A stretch of DNA of 9,966 bases from Lachnospiraceae bacterium (GCA_003488965.1 DNJW01000090.1:1-9966); one strand, 5' to 3'; counted from the first letter of the stretch, positions 1 through 6,270 are shown. The notes: a model not told the origin generated them from the sequence alone. Translations and numbers: made by a program.

Positions 1-110
1 AAACAGAAATTTGTTATGCCGTTTACTATAACTTTCATGCCGCATGATATTATTATGCCATTTTTTTTGGAAATTATAAATTTATGCAAATTCTTTTATA
101 CAATTTACCG

Positions 111-170
111 GTTGCTGTTCACACATTACTTGTTGGCTGCGCGGACAACAAGCAACGTGTGAACAGGAAC
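111..170 (-). repeat. Long hairpin after the EamA transporter gene
   Basis: Two 25-nt arms (111-135 and 146-170) form an inverted repeat around a 10-nt loop (136-145), and 22 of 25 positions match without gaps. In a minus-strand transcript two of the three mismatches become G-U pairs, so 24 of 25 positions can pair. That suggests the structure works as RNA read in the direction of the operon, whose last stop codon lies only 5 nt away. There is no U-run directly after the stem, so it is not a textbook intrinsic terminator. It could be an RNA 3'-end stabiliser, a Rho-dependent end, or a dispersed palindromic repeat. The flanking 1-110 is AT-rich, and I see no gene in it. Confidence 0.7.
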
Positions 171-175
171 GTTTA

Positions 176-1060
176 CTACGCTCTCTTCCGCTCCGGCAGC
201 TGCACTAAAATAACTGCCGCAAATACCAGCGCACAGCCGCATAACTCCTTTACCGATAAAGCCTGCCCCAATATCGCCCAGCCAGCCAGCACGGAAACCA
301 CCGATTCCATGCTTAAAATCAAGGATGCTACTGTCGGATCCAGATTTTTCTGTCCGATAATCTGCAAAGTATATGCAACCCCGCAGGACATAACACCTGC
401 ATACAAAACAGGTATCATACCCGTGAAAATCTGACTCCAGGAAGGACGTTCCGTCACGAATGCCCCCAAGATGCAGATTATCCCCGCCGTATAAAACTGG
501 ATACAGGAAAGCGCCACTCCATCGGTTTTAGGGGAAAAATAATCAATCACAAGAATATGTATGGAAAAAATAATGGCACAGAGACAGACAAATGCATCCC
601 CTCTCCCAATGGAAAAACTCTCGTTGATGCAAAGCATATACATTCCTGCCGCCGCCGCCACTGCCGCTATCCATACCTTCCCCTGCACCCTTCTATGCAG
701 AAACAAGCCAAGAACCGGCACGATAATAATATAAAGCGTGGTAATAAACCCCGCCTTTCCCACCGTAGTATACATAATGCCAATCTGCTGGCTCAAAGAC
801 GCAAAACAGATGGCAAGCCCGCAACAGACTCCGCCCTTTAACGTCAATGCCGGCGGAAGCTCCTCCGGTGTGTTTTTCTTTTTCCGTATTCTGATACAGA
901 CCAGGGGCAAAAGCACCGTACCTCCAATCAGGAAACGGACGCCGTTAAAAGTAAACGGTCCCATATAATCCATCCCTACGCTTTGAGCTACAAAAGCCAC
1001 GCCCCATATGCAGGCTGCCAGAAACAAAAGCAGGCTGCTGCCGATTGCTGTTTTTTTCAT
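176..1060 (-). CDS. DMT superfamily EamA-type transporter
   Basis: This is a predicted inner-membrane exporter of the drug/metabolite transporter superfamily, about 294 aa, with a regular series of roughly ten hydrophobic segments and the two-fold EamA arrangement. The N-terminal half contains the typical W-G-V-A-F and N-x-x-R-F-L pattern. The C-terminal half contains a region around M-E-S-V-x-S-V that matches the usual second EamA repeat. The substrate cannot be read from sequence; family members move amino acids, purines or other metabolites. I place the start at ATG 1060 rather than an upstream TTG at 1069, because this ATG forms a 4-nt ATGA overlap with the stop of the preceding kinase gene, a sign of translational coupling. 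It is the last gene of a four-gene minus-strand operon. With RidA and the kinase upstream, export of an amino-acid-related compound is possible but is only inference. Confidence 0.88.
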   Translation of the reverse strand: MKKTAIGSSLLLFLAACIWGVAFVAQSVGMDYMGPFTFNGVRFLIGGTVLLPLVCIRIRKKKNTPEELPPALTLKGGVCCGLAICFASLSQQIGIMYTTVGKAGFITTLYIIIVPVLGLFLHRRVQGKVWIAAVAAAAGMYMLCINESFSIGRGDAFVCLCAIIFSIHILVIDYFSPKTDGVALSCIQFYTAGIICILGAFVTERPSWSQIFTGMIPVLYAGVMSCGVAYTLQIIGQKNLDPTVASLILSMESVVSVLAGWAILGQALSVKELCGCALVFAAVILVQLPERKRA

Positions 1061-1575
1061 TGCCGCCAAATCCCTGCCTTTCCATAATCTGCCGACATAA
1101 TTTCCGTAACGATATCTCTGATTTCCTTTCCCTCGCAGTCCAAAACAATGTCCGCATATTTCTCGTAATAAGGAATTCTTTCTTCATATAAGTCCCGCAG
1201 AGACTGCCCTTTTCGGACTGCCACGCCCCGCTCATTTAAATCCCCCAGCCGTTTCTCTACTGCCGGATAAGAAAGCTTTAAATAAACTATAATACCAATC
1301 CTGCCTAAATGCTCCATAGCTTCCCGCCCGTAAATTACGCTTCCGCCGGTAGCGATTACGCTCTTTTCCACATGCAGGGAAGCATTTACTTCATTTTCCA
1401 CTGCAAGAAAACCATCAATGCCCTGTGTCTTAATTATTTCATGCAGAAGCATTCCCTGCTTTTCCTGAATCACAATATCCGAGTCCACAAAACGGTAGCC
1501 GAGGCGCTTTGCCAGCACCACGCCCACCGTACTTTTCCCTGCACCCGGCATACCGATTAACACAATATTATTCAT
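1057..1575 (-). CDS. aroK: Shikimate kinase-like P-loop kinase (divergent)
   Basis: This 172-aa protein has the size and fold signature of shikimate kinase, which phosphorylates shikimate with ATP in the chorismate pathway. The Walker A loop is clear at residues 8-16 (GMPGAGKST), the Asp-Ser-Asp motif lies at 31-33, and a conserved R-x-P-x-Y segment sits near 133-137. Several substrate-side positions are unusual. The F-R pair that normally supplies a shikimate-binding Arg reads Phe56-Leu57. The normal G-G-G loop reads Gly77-Gly78-Ser79. The lid lacks the usual R-P-L-L stretch. It may be a clade-specific variant of AroK or a kinase for another small molecule. The ATG at 1575 overlaps the end of ridA by 8 nt, and its TGA overlaps the next gene's ATG, so translation is probably coupled on both sides. 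The kinase family call is strong; the exact substrate is uncertain. Confidence 0.82.
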   Translation of the reverse strand: MNNIVLIGMPGAGKSTVGVVLAKRLGYRFVDSDIVIQEKQGMLLHEIIKTQGIDGFLAVENEVNASLHVEKSVIATGGSVIYGREAMEHLGRIGIIVYLKLSYPAVEKRLGDLNERGVAVRKGQSLRDLYEERIPYYEKYADIVLDCEGKEIRDIVTEIMSADYGKAGIWRQ

Positions 1576-1945
1576 GGTATGCCGTCACTTCCACTTCACA
1601 AAGCACATTTTTAGGAAGCTGCTTTACCGCCACACAGCTTCTTGCCGGTTTTCCTGTAAAATATTTTTCATACACTCCGTTAAATGCTGCAAAGTCACCC
1701 ATATCCGCCAGAAAACATGTAGTCTTCACCACATCTTCATATCCGTAGCCGGCCGCCCCGAGAATCTCCCCTACATTCTTCATAACCTGCTTTGCCTGCT
1801 CCAAAATATCTTCCCCTTTGATATCCCCCGTTGCCGGGTCAATGGGAATCTGTCCCGATGCAAACAAAAAGGGGCCTGCTATAATCCCCTGGGAATACGG
1901 TCCAATCGCCGCCGGTGCCTTATCAGTAGATACTACTTTCTTCAT
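1568..1945 (-). CDS. ridA: RidA family enamine/imine deaminase
   Basis: RidA (YjgF/YER057c/UK114) proteins are small trimeric cytosolic enzymes. They hydrolyse reactive enamine/imine intermediates such as 2-aminoacrylate released by PLP enzymes. The 125-aa product shows the family pattern from start to end: the A-P-A-A-I-G-P-Y-S-Q segment at 10-19, the F-A-S-G-Q-I-P-I-D-P segment at 28-37, the P-A-R-S motif with the key Arg at 102, and the C-E-V-E-V strand at 116-120. I choose ATG 1945 as the start, because a longer frame from 1960 would translate its own ribosome site: GGAGGAAAAGAAA sits directly before 1945. The gene lies between the small unknown gene upstream and the kinase gene, which it overlaps by 8 nt. 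Nothing is missing; this looks like a working canonical RidA. Confidence 0.95.
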   Translation of the reverse strand: MKKVVSTDKAPAAIGPYSQGIIAGPFLFASGQIPIDPATGDIKGEDILEQAKQVMKNVGEILGAAGYGYEDVVKTTCFLADMGDFAAFNGVYEKYFTGKPARSCVAVKQLPKNVLCEVEVTAYHE

Positions 1946-1947
1946 TT

Positions 1948-2023
1948 TCTTTTCCTCCATTTCTGCACGGCTTTATTGTGCATGAATTGAAAATTTTTAA
2001 TTTTCAATCTTTTCCTCCATTTC
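1948..2023 (-). repeat. Duplicated ribosome-site segment flanking two hairpins
   Basis: A 16-nt segment containing the ridA Shine-Dalgarno site (minus strand GAAATGGAGGAAAAGA) occurs twice, at 1948-1963 and 2008-2023, exactly 60 nt apart. Between the copies lie a perfect 10-bp AT inverted repeat with a 3-nt loop (1986-2008) and a smaller 5-bp stem (TGCAC/GTGCA). The distal copy touches the stop codon of the upstream gene and opens a 7-codon frame (MEEKIEN). The layout may be a duplication by-product or a small control region for ridA. The AT stem has no following U-run on either strand. Confidence 0.65.
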
Positions 2024-2258
2024 ATTCTTCAAACTCAGCCATGACATAAAAGCCTCTTTCATTCTCGATAATCTTCTTAACAACGCCCTCTCTTGCCAGC
2101 ATACGCTCACGAAACGGATAATTTCCGGACATAGCAAGGGAAGGGTCTATCGTATAATAGTAATTGCTGGGAAGGACGCCTTCCGTTACCGTTACTCTGT
2201 CCCCTTCCTTTAAAAGCCCCCGCCTCTCCATCTTAAACTCCATTTCCCTTATACTCAT
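2022..2258 (-). CDS. Small conserved-looking protein of unknown function
   Basis: I do not recognise a named family for this 78-aa product. It is charged, with a basic/acidic N-terminal helix rich in Met, Glu, Lys and Arg. A V-K-E-G-D-R-V-T-V-like beta segment follows (here L-K-E-G-D-R-V-T-V), then a Tyr-rich turn (N-Y-Y-Y-T) and a C-terminal G-V-V-K-K-I-I / F-Y-V-M-A-E-F pair of strands. This gives the look of a small barrel-like domain, but no function follows from that. The start is ATG 2258, because TGGAGGAAGGGT lies immediately upstream. A GTG frame opening at 2294 would begin before the predicted transcription start. It is the first gene of the operon that continues into ridA, the kinase and the exporter. 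Confidence 0.75.
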   Translation of the reverse strand: MSIREMEFKMERRGLLKEGDRVTVTEGVLPSNYYYTIDPSLAMSGNYPFRERMLAREGVVKKIIENERGFYVMAEFEE

Positions 2259-2296
2259 ACCCTTCCTCCAATCCTTCTCCGTTTCCGCTGTCACTT

Positions 2297-2325
2297 ATTT
2301 TACTAGGACTTTCCTTTTTTTTCAA
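2297..2325 (-). promoter_or_regulatory. Sigma-A promoter of the four-gene minus operon
   Basis: On the minus strand a TTGAAA -35 box (2320-2325) is separated by exactly 17 nt from a TAAAAT -10 box (2297-2302). The predicted transcription start is near 2290, about 30 nt before the ATG at 2258 and its strong ribosome site. The spacer contains an A-run. The promoter faces away from the plus-strand promoter at 2376-2404. Confidence 0.75.
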
Positions 2326-2375
2326 TATCTTTCTGCCATTTGAGATTCCCCATTTTCCCGCTACAGCTGCCAGCC

Positions 2376-2404
2376 TTGACAAAGCCTTTCAGAAAAATTA
2401 CAAT
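2376..2404 (+). promoter_or_regulatory. Sigma-A promoter of the rubredoxin/GltB-like gene
   Basis: A perfect TTGACA -35 box at 2376-2381 is followed after 17 nt by TACAAT at 2399-2404, close to the sigma-A consensus. The -10 hexamer falls inside the palindrome at 2396-2414. A protein bound there would block RNA polymerase, so repression is expected. The predicted leader is about 60 nt and ends with AGGAGG at 2462-2467, six bases before the ATG. Confidence 0.82.
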
Positions 2405-2419
2405 AATTGTAATTACAAT
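2396..2419 (+). promoter_or_regulatory. PerR-box-like operator over the -10 box
   Basis: The stretch AATTACAATAATTGTAATT (2396-2414) is a perfect 9-1-9 inverted repeat. Its core TTACAATAATTGTAA differs from the Bacillus PerR box TTATAATNATTATAA only at two symmetric positions. A third half-site follows, so 2406-2419 (ATTGTAATTACAAT) is itself a perfect 14-bp palindrome. Three alternating half-sites cover the -10 region and the start of the transcript. The likely reader is a Fur-superfamily regulator (PerR most probable); another dimeric repressor is possible. Confidence 0.6.
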
Positions 2420-2473
2420 GAGCTTGGTGACATACCACTTTTTAACAAAAATACATATAATAGGAGGATTTTT

Positions 2474-3877
2474 ATGGCAGTATACAAATGCAGCATATGC
2501 GGTGCGATTTTCGATGAAGAAAAGGAAGGGAAAAAACTGTCGGAATTAGACGGATGTCCGGTATGCAGACAGCCTATTTCCAAATTCGAGCTTTTAGAAG
2601 AAGAAAAAGAACCGGAAGCATCCGCTCCGGTTCATGGGGAACTGGCCTATGACCCGCAGTACATACGGCATGACAAAAAGAGCCGCTACATGGAAGAAAT
2701 CCATGAAATAGCTGTTACCGGCAAAAGCATTGACGGGGCTATGGGAACACAGATGCCTATGCCGGGATGGGACGACATCCTGCTTTTGGGCGCACAGTTA
2801 AACCCGGCACCGCTTCTGGACACCGATCCGGTAGAAACCAAAACGATAATAGGGAAACATGCCCGCAAGCCCATGGTTCTTGAAAGCCCGGTGTATATTT
2901 CCCACATGTCCTTCGGAGCCCTTTCCCGGGAAATCAAAGTGGCATTGGCTCAAGGCAGCGCTATGGCAAAGACCGCTATCTGCAGCGGAGAAGGCGGCAT
3001 ACTTCCCGAAGAAAAGGAAGCCGCTTATAAATATATTTTTGAATATATTCCAAATAAATACAGCGTCACTGTTGAAAATCTGAAAAGCTCCGATGCCATT
3101 GAAATTAAAATCGGCCAGGGCACAAAACCGGGAATGGGCGGCCATTTGCCGGGAGAGAAAGTGACCCCTGAAATTGCGGCTCTCAGAGGAAAAAATCCGG
3201 GCGAGGATATCCAGAGCCCAAGTAAATTTGCGGAAATAAACTCAAAAGAAGATTTGAAAAAAACAGTGGATACGCTCAGGGAACTCTCCGACGGCCGTCC
3301 AATAGGCATTAAAATTGCCGCCGGAAGAATTGAGCGCGACTTGGAGCATTGCGTATATGCGGAACCTGATTTTATTACCATCGACGGCCGCGGCGGTGCA
3401 ACCGGCTCCAGCCCGTTCCTGCTCCGGGAATCTACATCCGTACCGACTGTCTTTGCATTGCACCGGGCAAGAAAATACTTAGATTCCGTTCACTCGGATA
3501 TTTCCCTTGTGATTACAGGAGGTCTCAGGGTATCCTCCGATTTTGCCAAAGCACTGGCTATGGGCGCCGATGCCGTTGCCATCGCCAGTGCCGGACTGAT
3601 TGCCGCAGCCTGCCAGCAGTACCGCATCTGCGGAACAGGAAACTGCCCCGTAGGAATTGCCACCCAGAAACCGGAACTTAGGGAACGGCTGAAAACAGAT
3701 GCCGCCGCCCGGAGAGTGGCCAACTTCCTTAACGTATCGTTAGCGGAACTGAAAACCTTTGCCCGGATTACAGGACATCATTCCGTACATGACCTGAATG
3801 TCAGCGACTTAGTAACCCTGAATCGGGATATTGCCGAATATACAGATATTCCCCATGCAGGAATGAGCAGAAATTAA
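2474..3877 (+). CDS. Rubredoxin-like domain fused to FMN glutamate-synthase domain
   Basis: This 467-aa protein starts with a rubredoxin-like knuckle pair, Cys6-x2-Cys9 and Cys28-x2-Cys31, and then an acidic linker. From about residue 70 it continues as the FMN-binding synthase domain of the GltB family. Visible marks include S-P-V-Y-I-S-H-M-S-F-G-A-L near 138-150, the G-Q-G-T-K-P-G-M-G-G-H-L-P loop at 214-225, the D-G-R-G-G-A-T-G segment near 304-311, and Cys380, Cys386 and Cys391. Those three Cys have the C-x5-C-x4-C spacing that binds the 3Fe-4S cluster in glutamate synthase. The glutaminase domain of classical GltB is absent, so ammonia or another donor, and electrons through the iron site, must be supplied by partners. 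Whether it makes glutamate is not shown. AGGAGG six bases before the ATG fixes the start. The operator upstream suggests regulation by oxidative stress or metal. Confidence 0.9.
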   Translation: MAVYKCSICGAIFDEEKEGKKLSELDGCPVCRQPISKFELLEEEKEPEASAPVHGELAYDPQYIRHDKKSRYMEEIHEIAVTGKSIDGAMGTQMPMPGWDDILLLGAQLNPAPLLDTDPVETKTIIGKHARKPMVLESPVYISHMSFGALSREIKVALAQGSAMAKTAICSGEGGILPEEKEAAYKYIFEYIPNKYSVTVENLKSSDAIEIKIGQGTKPGMGGHLPGEKVTPEIAALRGKNPGEDIQSPSKFAEINSKEDLKKTVDTLRELSDGRPIGIKIAAGRIERDLEHCVYAEPDFITIDGRGGATGSSPFLLRESTSVPTVFALHRARKYLDSVHSDISLVITGGLRVSSDFAKALAMGADAVAIASAGLIAAACQQYRICGTGNCPVGIATQKPELRERLKTDAAARRVANFLNVSLAELKTFARITGHHSVHDLNVSDLVTLNRDIAEYTDIPHAGMSRN

Positions 3878-3879
3878 AC

Positions 3880-3934
3880 AAAAAACCGCAATCCTGCCAT
3901 TTGCGTCCCTTTTCGGACCGCAGATGACGGGATT
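3880..3934 (-). terminator. Intrinsic terminator after spoVAD
   Basis: Reading the minus strand, arms at 3934-3915 and 3909-3890 pair over about 19 positions with G-U pairs, one mismatch and a small bulge around a short A-rich loop. The stem is followed by GCGG and then TTTTTT (3885-3880) and more T residues. This is the expected order of a Rho-independent terminator for minus-strand transcription coming from spoVAD. On the plus strand the same stem lacks a U-run, so it is a weaker end for the GltB-like gene, whose stop codon is at 3875-3877. Confidence 0.75.
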
Positions 3935-4010
3935 GTCAATTTCCGGAAAACAGAGCAAAGAACTGTTCAAATATATTTCCGCTTGTTGACTGCGGAAGTC
4001 TATATTTCTC

Positions 4011-4052
4011 TAAGCACAGCTTTTTAAGCACAGCTTTTTAAACACAGCTTTC
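4011..4052 (-). repeat. Three 14-bp tandem repeats at the spoVAD stop
   Basis: Three adjacent 14-bp units lie at 4011-4024, 4025-4038 and 4039-4052. The first two are identical (plus strand TAAGCACAGCTTTT) and the third differs at two bases. On the minus strand the third unit encodes the last residues E-S-C-V of SpoVAD, and the stop codon spans its junction with the next unit. Gain or loss of a downstream copy would therefore lengthen or shorten the 3' untranslated region without changing the protein. Slippage duplication of the gene end is the simplest origin. Confidence 0.85.
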
Positions 4053-5078
4053 AATCACTACCCCATGGGCGATTCCGGGCACTGTCTGTCCCTCGTTAAA
4101 GCTGGTCTTGCTAAGCAGCGCCCCCGTGGGTACAAAAAGCACTCTCTTCCATACCCCTTCTTCCACTTTCTTCAAAATATAAGCCGACAGCGTTACTGCA
4201 CTACAGCCGCAGCCGCTTCCTCCGGCATGAGTATCCTGTTCTTTTGCATCATATATTTCAATGCCGCAGTCCATATGCTGCCCGGCAATATCTACATCCT
4301 TTTCGTTCAGCAAATCAATCAGGGCATGCTGCCCGACGCTTCCCAAATCGCCGGTAATAATCTTGTCATAATCCGAGGGTTTCCTTCCAAAATCCTTTAA
4401 ATTCTGATAAATTGTATCGCAGGCCGCCGGTGCCATGCAGGCTCCCATATTCATGGAATCCTTCAAACCGTAATCCATAATTTTCCCTGTCGTCAGCCCC
4501 GTAATTTTTGCCCTGGATTTCTCTCCCTCCGTACCGCTCAGAACAAAAGCGCCGCTGCCTGTCACCGTCCAGGAAGCAGACAGCGGCCTTTGGTTTCCAT
4601 ATCCCAAGGGAAAACGGAACTCCTTCTCCGCACTGGCAAAATGACTGGAGGTTACACACACCACTTGTTCCGCATATCCCGCATTGACTGTCATCGCTCC
4701 CATACTCAGCGACAAACCGCAGGTGGAACATGCGCCGTACAGCCCCACAAGGGGTATTTCATAACCCGCCAGACCGAAACTGCTGGCAATGGACTGTCCC
4801 AGCAAATCTCCGGCAAACAGATAACGGATATCCTCCTTTTTCAGCCCTGCCTTTCCCAATGCCAGATACACCGCGTCCTTTTGCAGACTGCTTTCCGCCT
4901 CCTCCCAGGAAGCACAGCCGAACATATCATCCTGTCCGACCATATCAAAAAGCTCCGCCAACGGACCTTGTCCCTCTTTCGTCCCGACTACACTGGCACT
5001 CTCCCTGATAAAAACAGGATTTTTCAGCTCTATACTCTGTTTTCCCAACATCTCGGCCGCTTTTTTTTCCTGACTCAT
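4038..5078 (-). CDS. spoVAD: Stage V sporulation protein AD
   Basis: SpoVAD is a thiolase-fold protein that takes part in moving dipicolinic acid into the spore core and, in Bacillus, binds it. The 346-aa product runs in clear family order: N-P-V-F-I near the start, a G-P-L-A-x-x-F-D segment, the Y-L-F-A-G-D-L-L-G-Q region, the G-A-C-S-T-C-G nucleophile-like site, T-S-S-H-F, the G-D-L-G-S-V-G segment, a G-G-S-G-C-G-C-S motif, and P-G-I-A-H near the C-terminus. I choose ATG 5078, with AAGGAG 11 nt upstream, over a TTG at 5099 that would translate the ribosome site. Its usual partners spoVAC and spoVAE are not beside it: an SGNH hydrolase gene lies upstream and a terminator downstream. The protein appears full length and intact. 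It may act with partners encoded elsewhere or be a second copy. Confidence 0.94.
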   Translation of the reverse strand: MSQEKKAAEMLGKQSIELKNPVFIRESASVVGTKEGQGPLAELFDMVGQDDMFGCASWEEAESSLQKDAVYLALGKAGLKKEDIRYLFAGDLLGQSIASSFGLAGYEIPLVGLYGACSTCGLSLSMGAMTVNAGYAEQVVCVTSSHFASAEKEFRFPLGYGNQRPLSASWTVTGSGAFVLSGTEGEKSRAKITGLTTGKIMDYGLKDSMNMGACMAPAACDTIYQNLKDFGRKPSDYDKIITGDLGSVGQHALIDLLNEKDVDIAGQHMDCGIEIYDAKEQDTHAGGSGCGCSAVTLSAYILKKVEEGVWKRVLFVPTGALLSKTSFNEGQTVPGIAHGVVIESCV

Positions 5079-5128
5079 ACTATACCAAGCTCCTTCCAAC
5101 TCTTTATAAGGTCGTCCTATGCTTCCTA

Positions 5129-5158
5129 TAGTATTGCCGTTTCTCTACCGTTCAATTC
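5129..5158 (-). promoter_or_regulatory. Candidate forespore sigma-G/F promoter for spoVAD
   Basis: On the minus strand GAATT (5158-5154) is followed after exactly 18 nt by AATACTA (5135-5129). Compared with the Bacillus sigma-G pattern GHATR-18-CATWHTA, 10 of 12 positions agree. The overlapping GGCAATACTA also fits the sigma-F -10 pattern with one mismatch. It lies at the 3' end of the SGNH gene, about 45 nt before the spoVAD ATG. A forespore promoter is what spoVAD biology predicts, but short motifs like this arise by chance. Confidence 0.45.
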
Positions 5159-6245
5159 CATGTTCCAGTAAAAACTGCTTCCATATTTCATAATATTTCG
5201 CTTTTAAATGCACTTCATCAATCGTATATTCTGCATTCAGATTTCCTTCCGCATCACATACCGCTTCGTTCACATCAATATAAAAAATATTCCTGTTATC
5301 CGCCAGCCGGGCGATGGCTGCATTTTTTTCTTCAATATTTTTATTGTTAAAAATCGGGTCTTCCGCATCCTTGCTTCCCGTCACCTTCATAATCCCTTCC
5401 ACAAAAATAACCGCGTCCGGCTGCAGTTCCCGTATCCGGTCCACAACCGCCTTGTATTCCTCCATAAAGGTTTCCGTAGTTCCCGTTCCCATTTCGTTAA
5501 TTCCCAGCATCAGATATACTTTGCCATACTGTTTCCGGGTCAGAGCCTCCTCCGCCGTGATTTTCTTCCCCGTTTCCTCATCCCTTGCCAGCGGTTCGGT
5601 AAATACATTATATATGGTAAGCGAAATTTTTGCATAAAAATCCGCCCGTTCTTCTATTCCGCCGTACTCAAACAATCCCACTGTCCTGGAATCCCCGATA
5701 AACGCCGCATCGTTAAAATAATCTTCGGTCACAGTCTGGAAATCATAGGTTTTTTCTTCTCCCAATGACCGTTCCTGTGCAGCTTTCTCCCACTCTCCTG
5801 GGGAATCATCCTTTTCCGCTGTTTTTCCCGATGTTTCGTCCGTTTCCTGACCGGCGGCAGCATCCCCGCTGTCTTTGGTATTTTCTTCCATTTCAGCTGC
5901 CAAGGAGCCTTCCCTATCCTTAGGTGCGGCATTCTTCTTTGCAAACGCTTCCAAGGCATTTTCCCCGTCCTTATACCGGATGCTCTGCCCTCTGTCCCTG
6001 TTCTGCACTAATGCTAATAAACTGCCGGGAAATTCATCTTCTCCCATTCCCAGATTGCCCGCTGCTTCCCATGGGGCCGTCCCTTTTGCCGCTCCTTCCA
6101 TTACCAGCGCCAGAAAGGGCCTTTTTACAATATCAAACTCGTACTCTTTATATATGGAAAATCTGCCGCATATTCCTGCCAATGCAAGCAAAAGCCCGCT
6201 TGCCGTCAGGCATAGGAATACCGGACATTTTTTTATAAAATTCAT
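5145..6245 (-). CDS. Membrane-anchored SGNH/GDSL hydrolase-fold protein
   Basis: The 366-aa protein begins with a short basic stretch and one hydrophobic segment (about residues 8-27), so it is probably anchored with its bulk outside the membrane. Residues about 95-168 form a low-complexity linker rich in Ala, Glu, Asp and Lys. The catalytic domain follows. Block I is F-I-G-D-S-R-T-V-G with Ser186 as the likely nucleophile, G-I-N-E at 248-251 stands in for the usual G-x-N-D block, and Asp343-x2-His346 completes the triad. Such proteins act as O-acetylesterases or as acetyl-transfer partners of MBOAT proteins. The MBOAT gene lies 25 nt upstream on the same strand, which supports a paired role in O-acetylation of a wall or surface polymer. 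The start is ATG 6245, with a modest AGGTG site. The substrate is unknown. Confidence 0.85.
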   Translation of the reverse strand: MNFIKKCPVFLCLTASGLLLALAGICGRFSIYKEYEFDIVKRPFLALVMEGAAKGTAPWEAAGNLGMGEDEFPGSLLALVQNRDRGQSIRYKDGENALEAFAKKNAAPKDREGSLAAEMEENTKDSGDAAAGQETDETSGKTAEKDDSPGEWEKAAQERSLGEEKTYDFQTVTEDYFNDAAFIGDSRTVGLFEYGGIEERADFYAKISLTIYNVFTEPLARDEETGKKITAEEALTRKQYGKVYLMLGINEMGTGTTETFMEEYKAVVDRIRELQPDAVIFVEGIMKVTGSKDAEDPIFNNKNIEEKNAAIARLADNRNIFYIDVNEAVCDAEGNLNAEYTIDEVHLKAKYYEIWKQFLLEHGIER

Positions 6246-6270
6246 AACCGCACCTGCTTTACCGAACGTT

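Noticed and set aside
1..110. Left-edge AT-rich DNA with three ATGCC repeats and a T-run as a gene end or repeat array
   Set aside because: The repeats are short and irregular and no convincing stem precedes the T-run.
1986..2008. AT-rich perfect stem as a terminator between the small gene and ridA
   Set aside because: No U-run follows on either strand and the stem has only one G-C pair per arm, so termination is unlikely.
2397..2413. Palindrome read as a BlaI/CopY or Zur site
   Set aside because: The TTACA/TGTAA halves are 5 nt apart rather than the short BlaI/CopY spacing, and the Zur pattern fits worse than the PerR pattern.
4590..5171. Plus-strand 193-aa open frame opposite spoVAD
   Set aside because: It is an antisense shadow of a clear SpoVAD coding region, with no ribosome site and a composition typical of reverse-frame translation.
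5208..5768. Plus-strand 186-aa open frame opposite the SGNH gene
   Set aside because: Antisense to a protein with intact GDSL-type motifs; no recognisable domain and no ribosome site.
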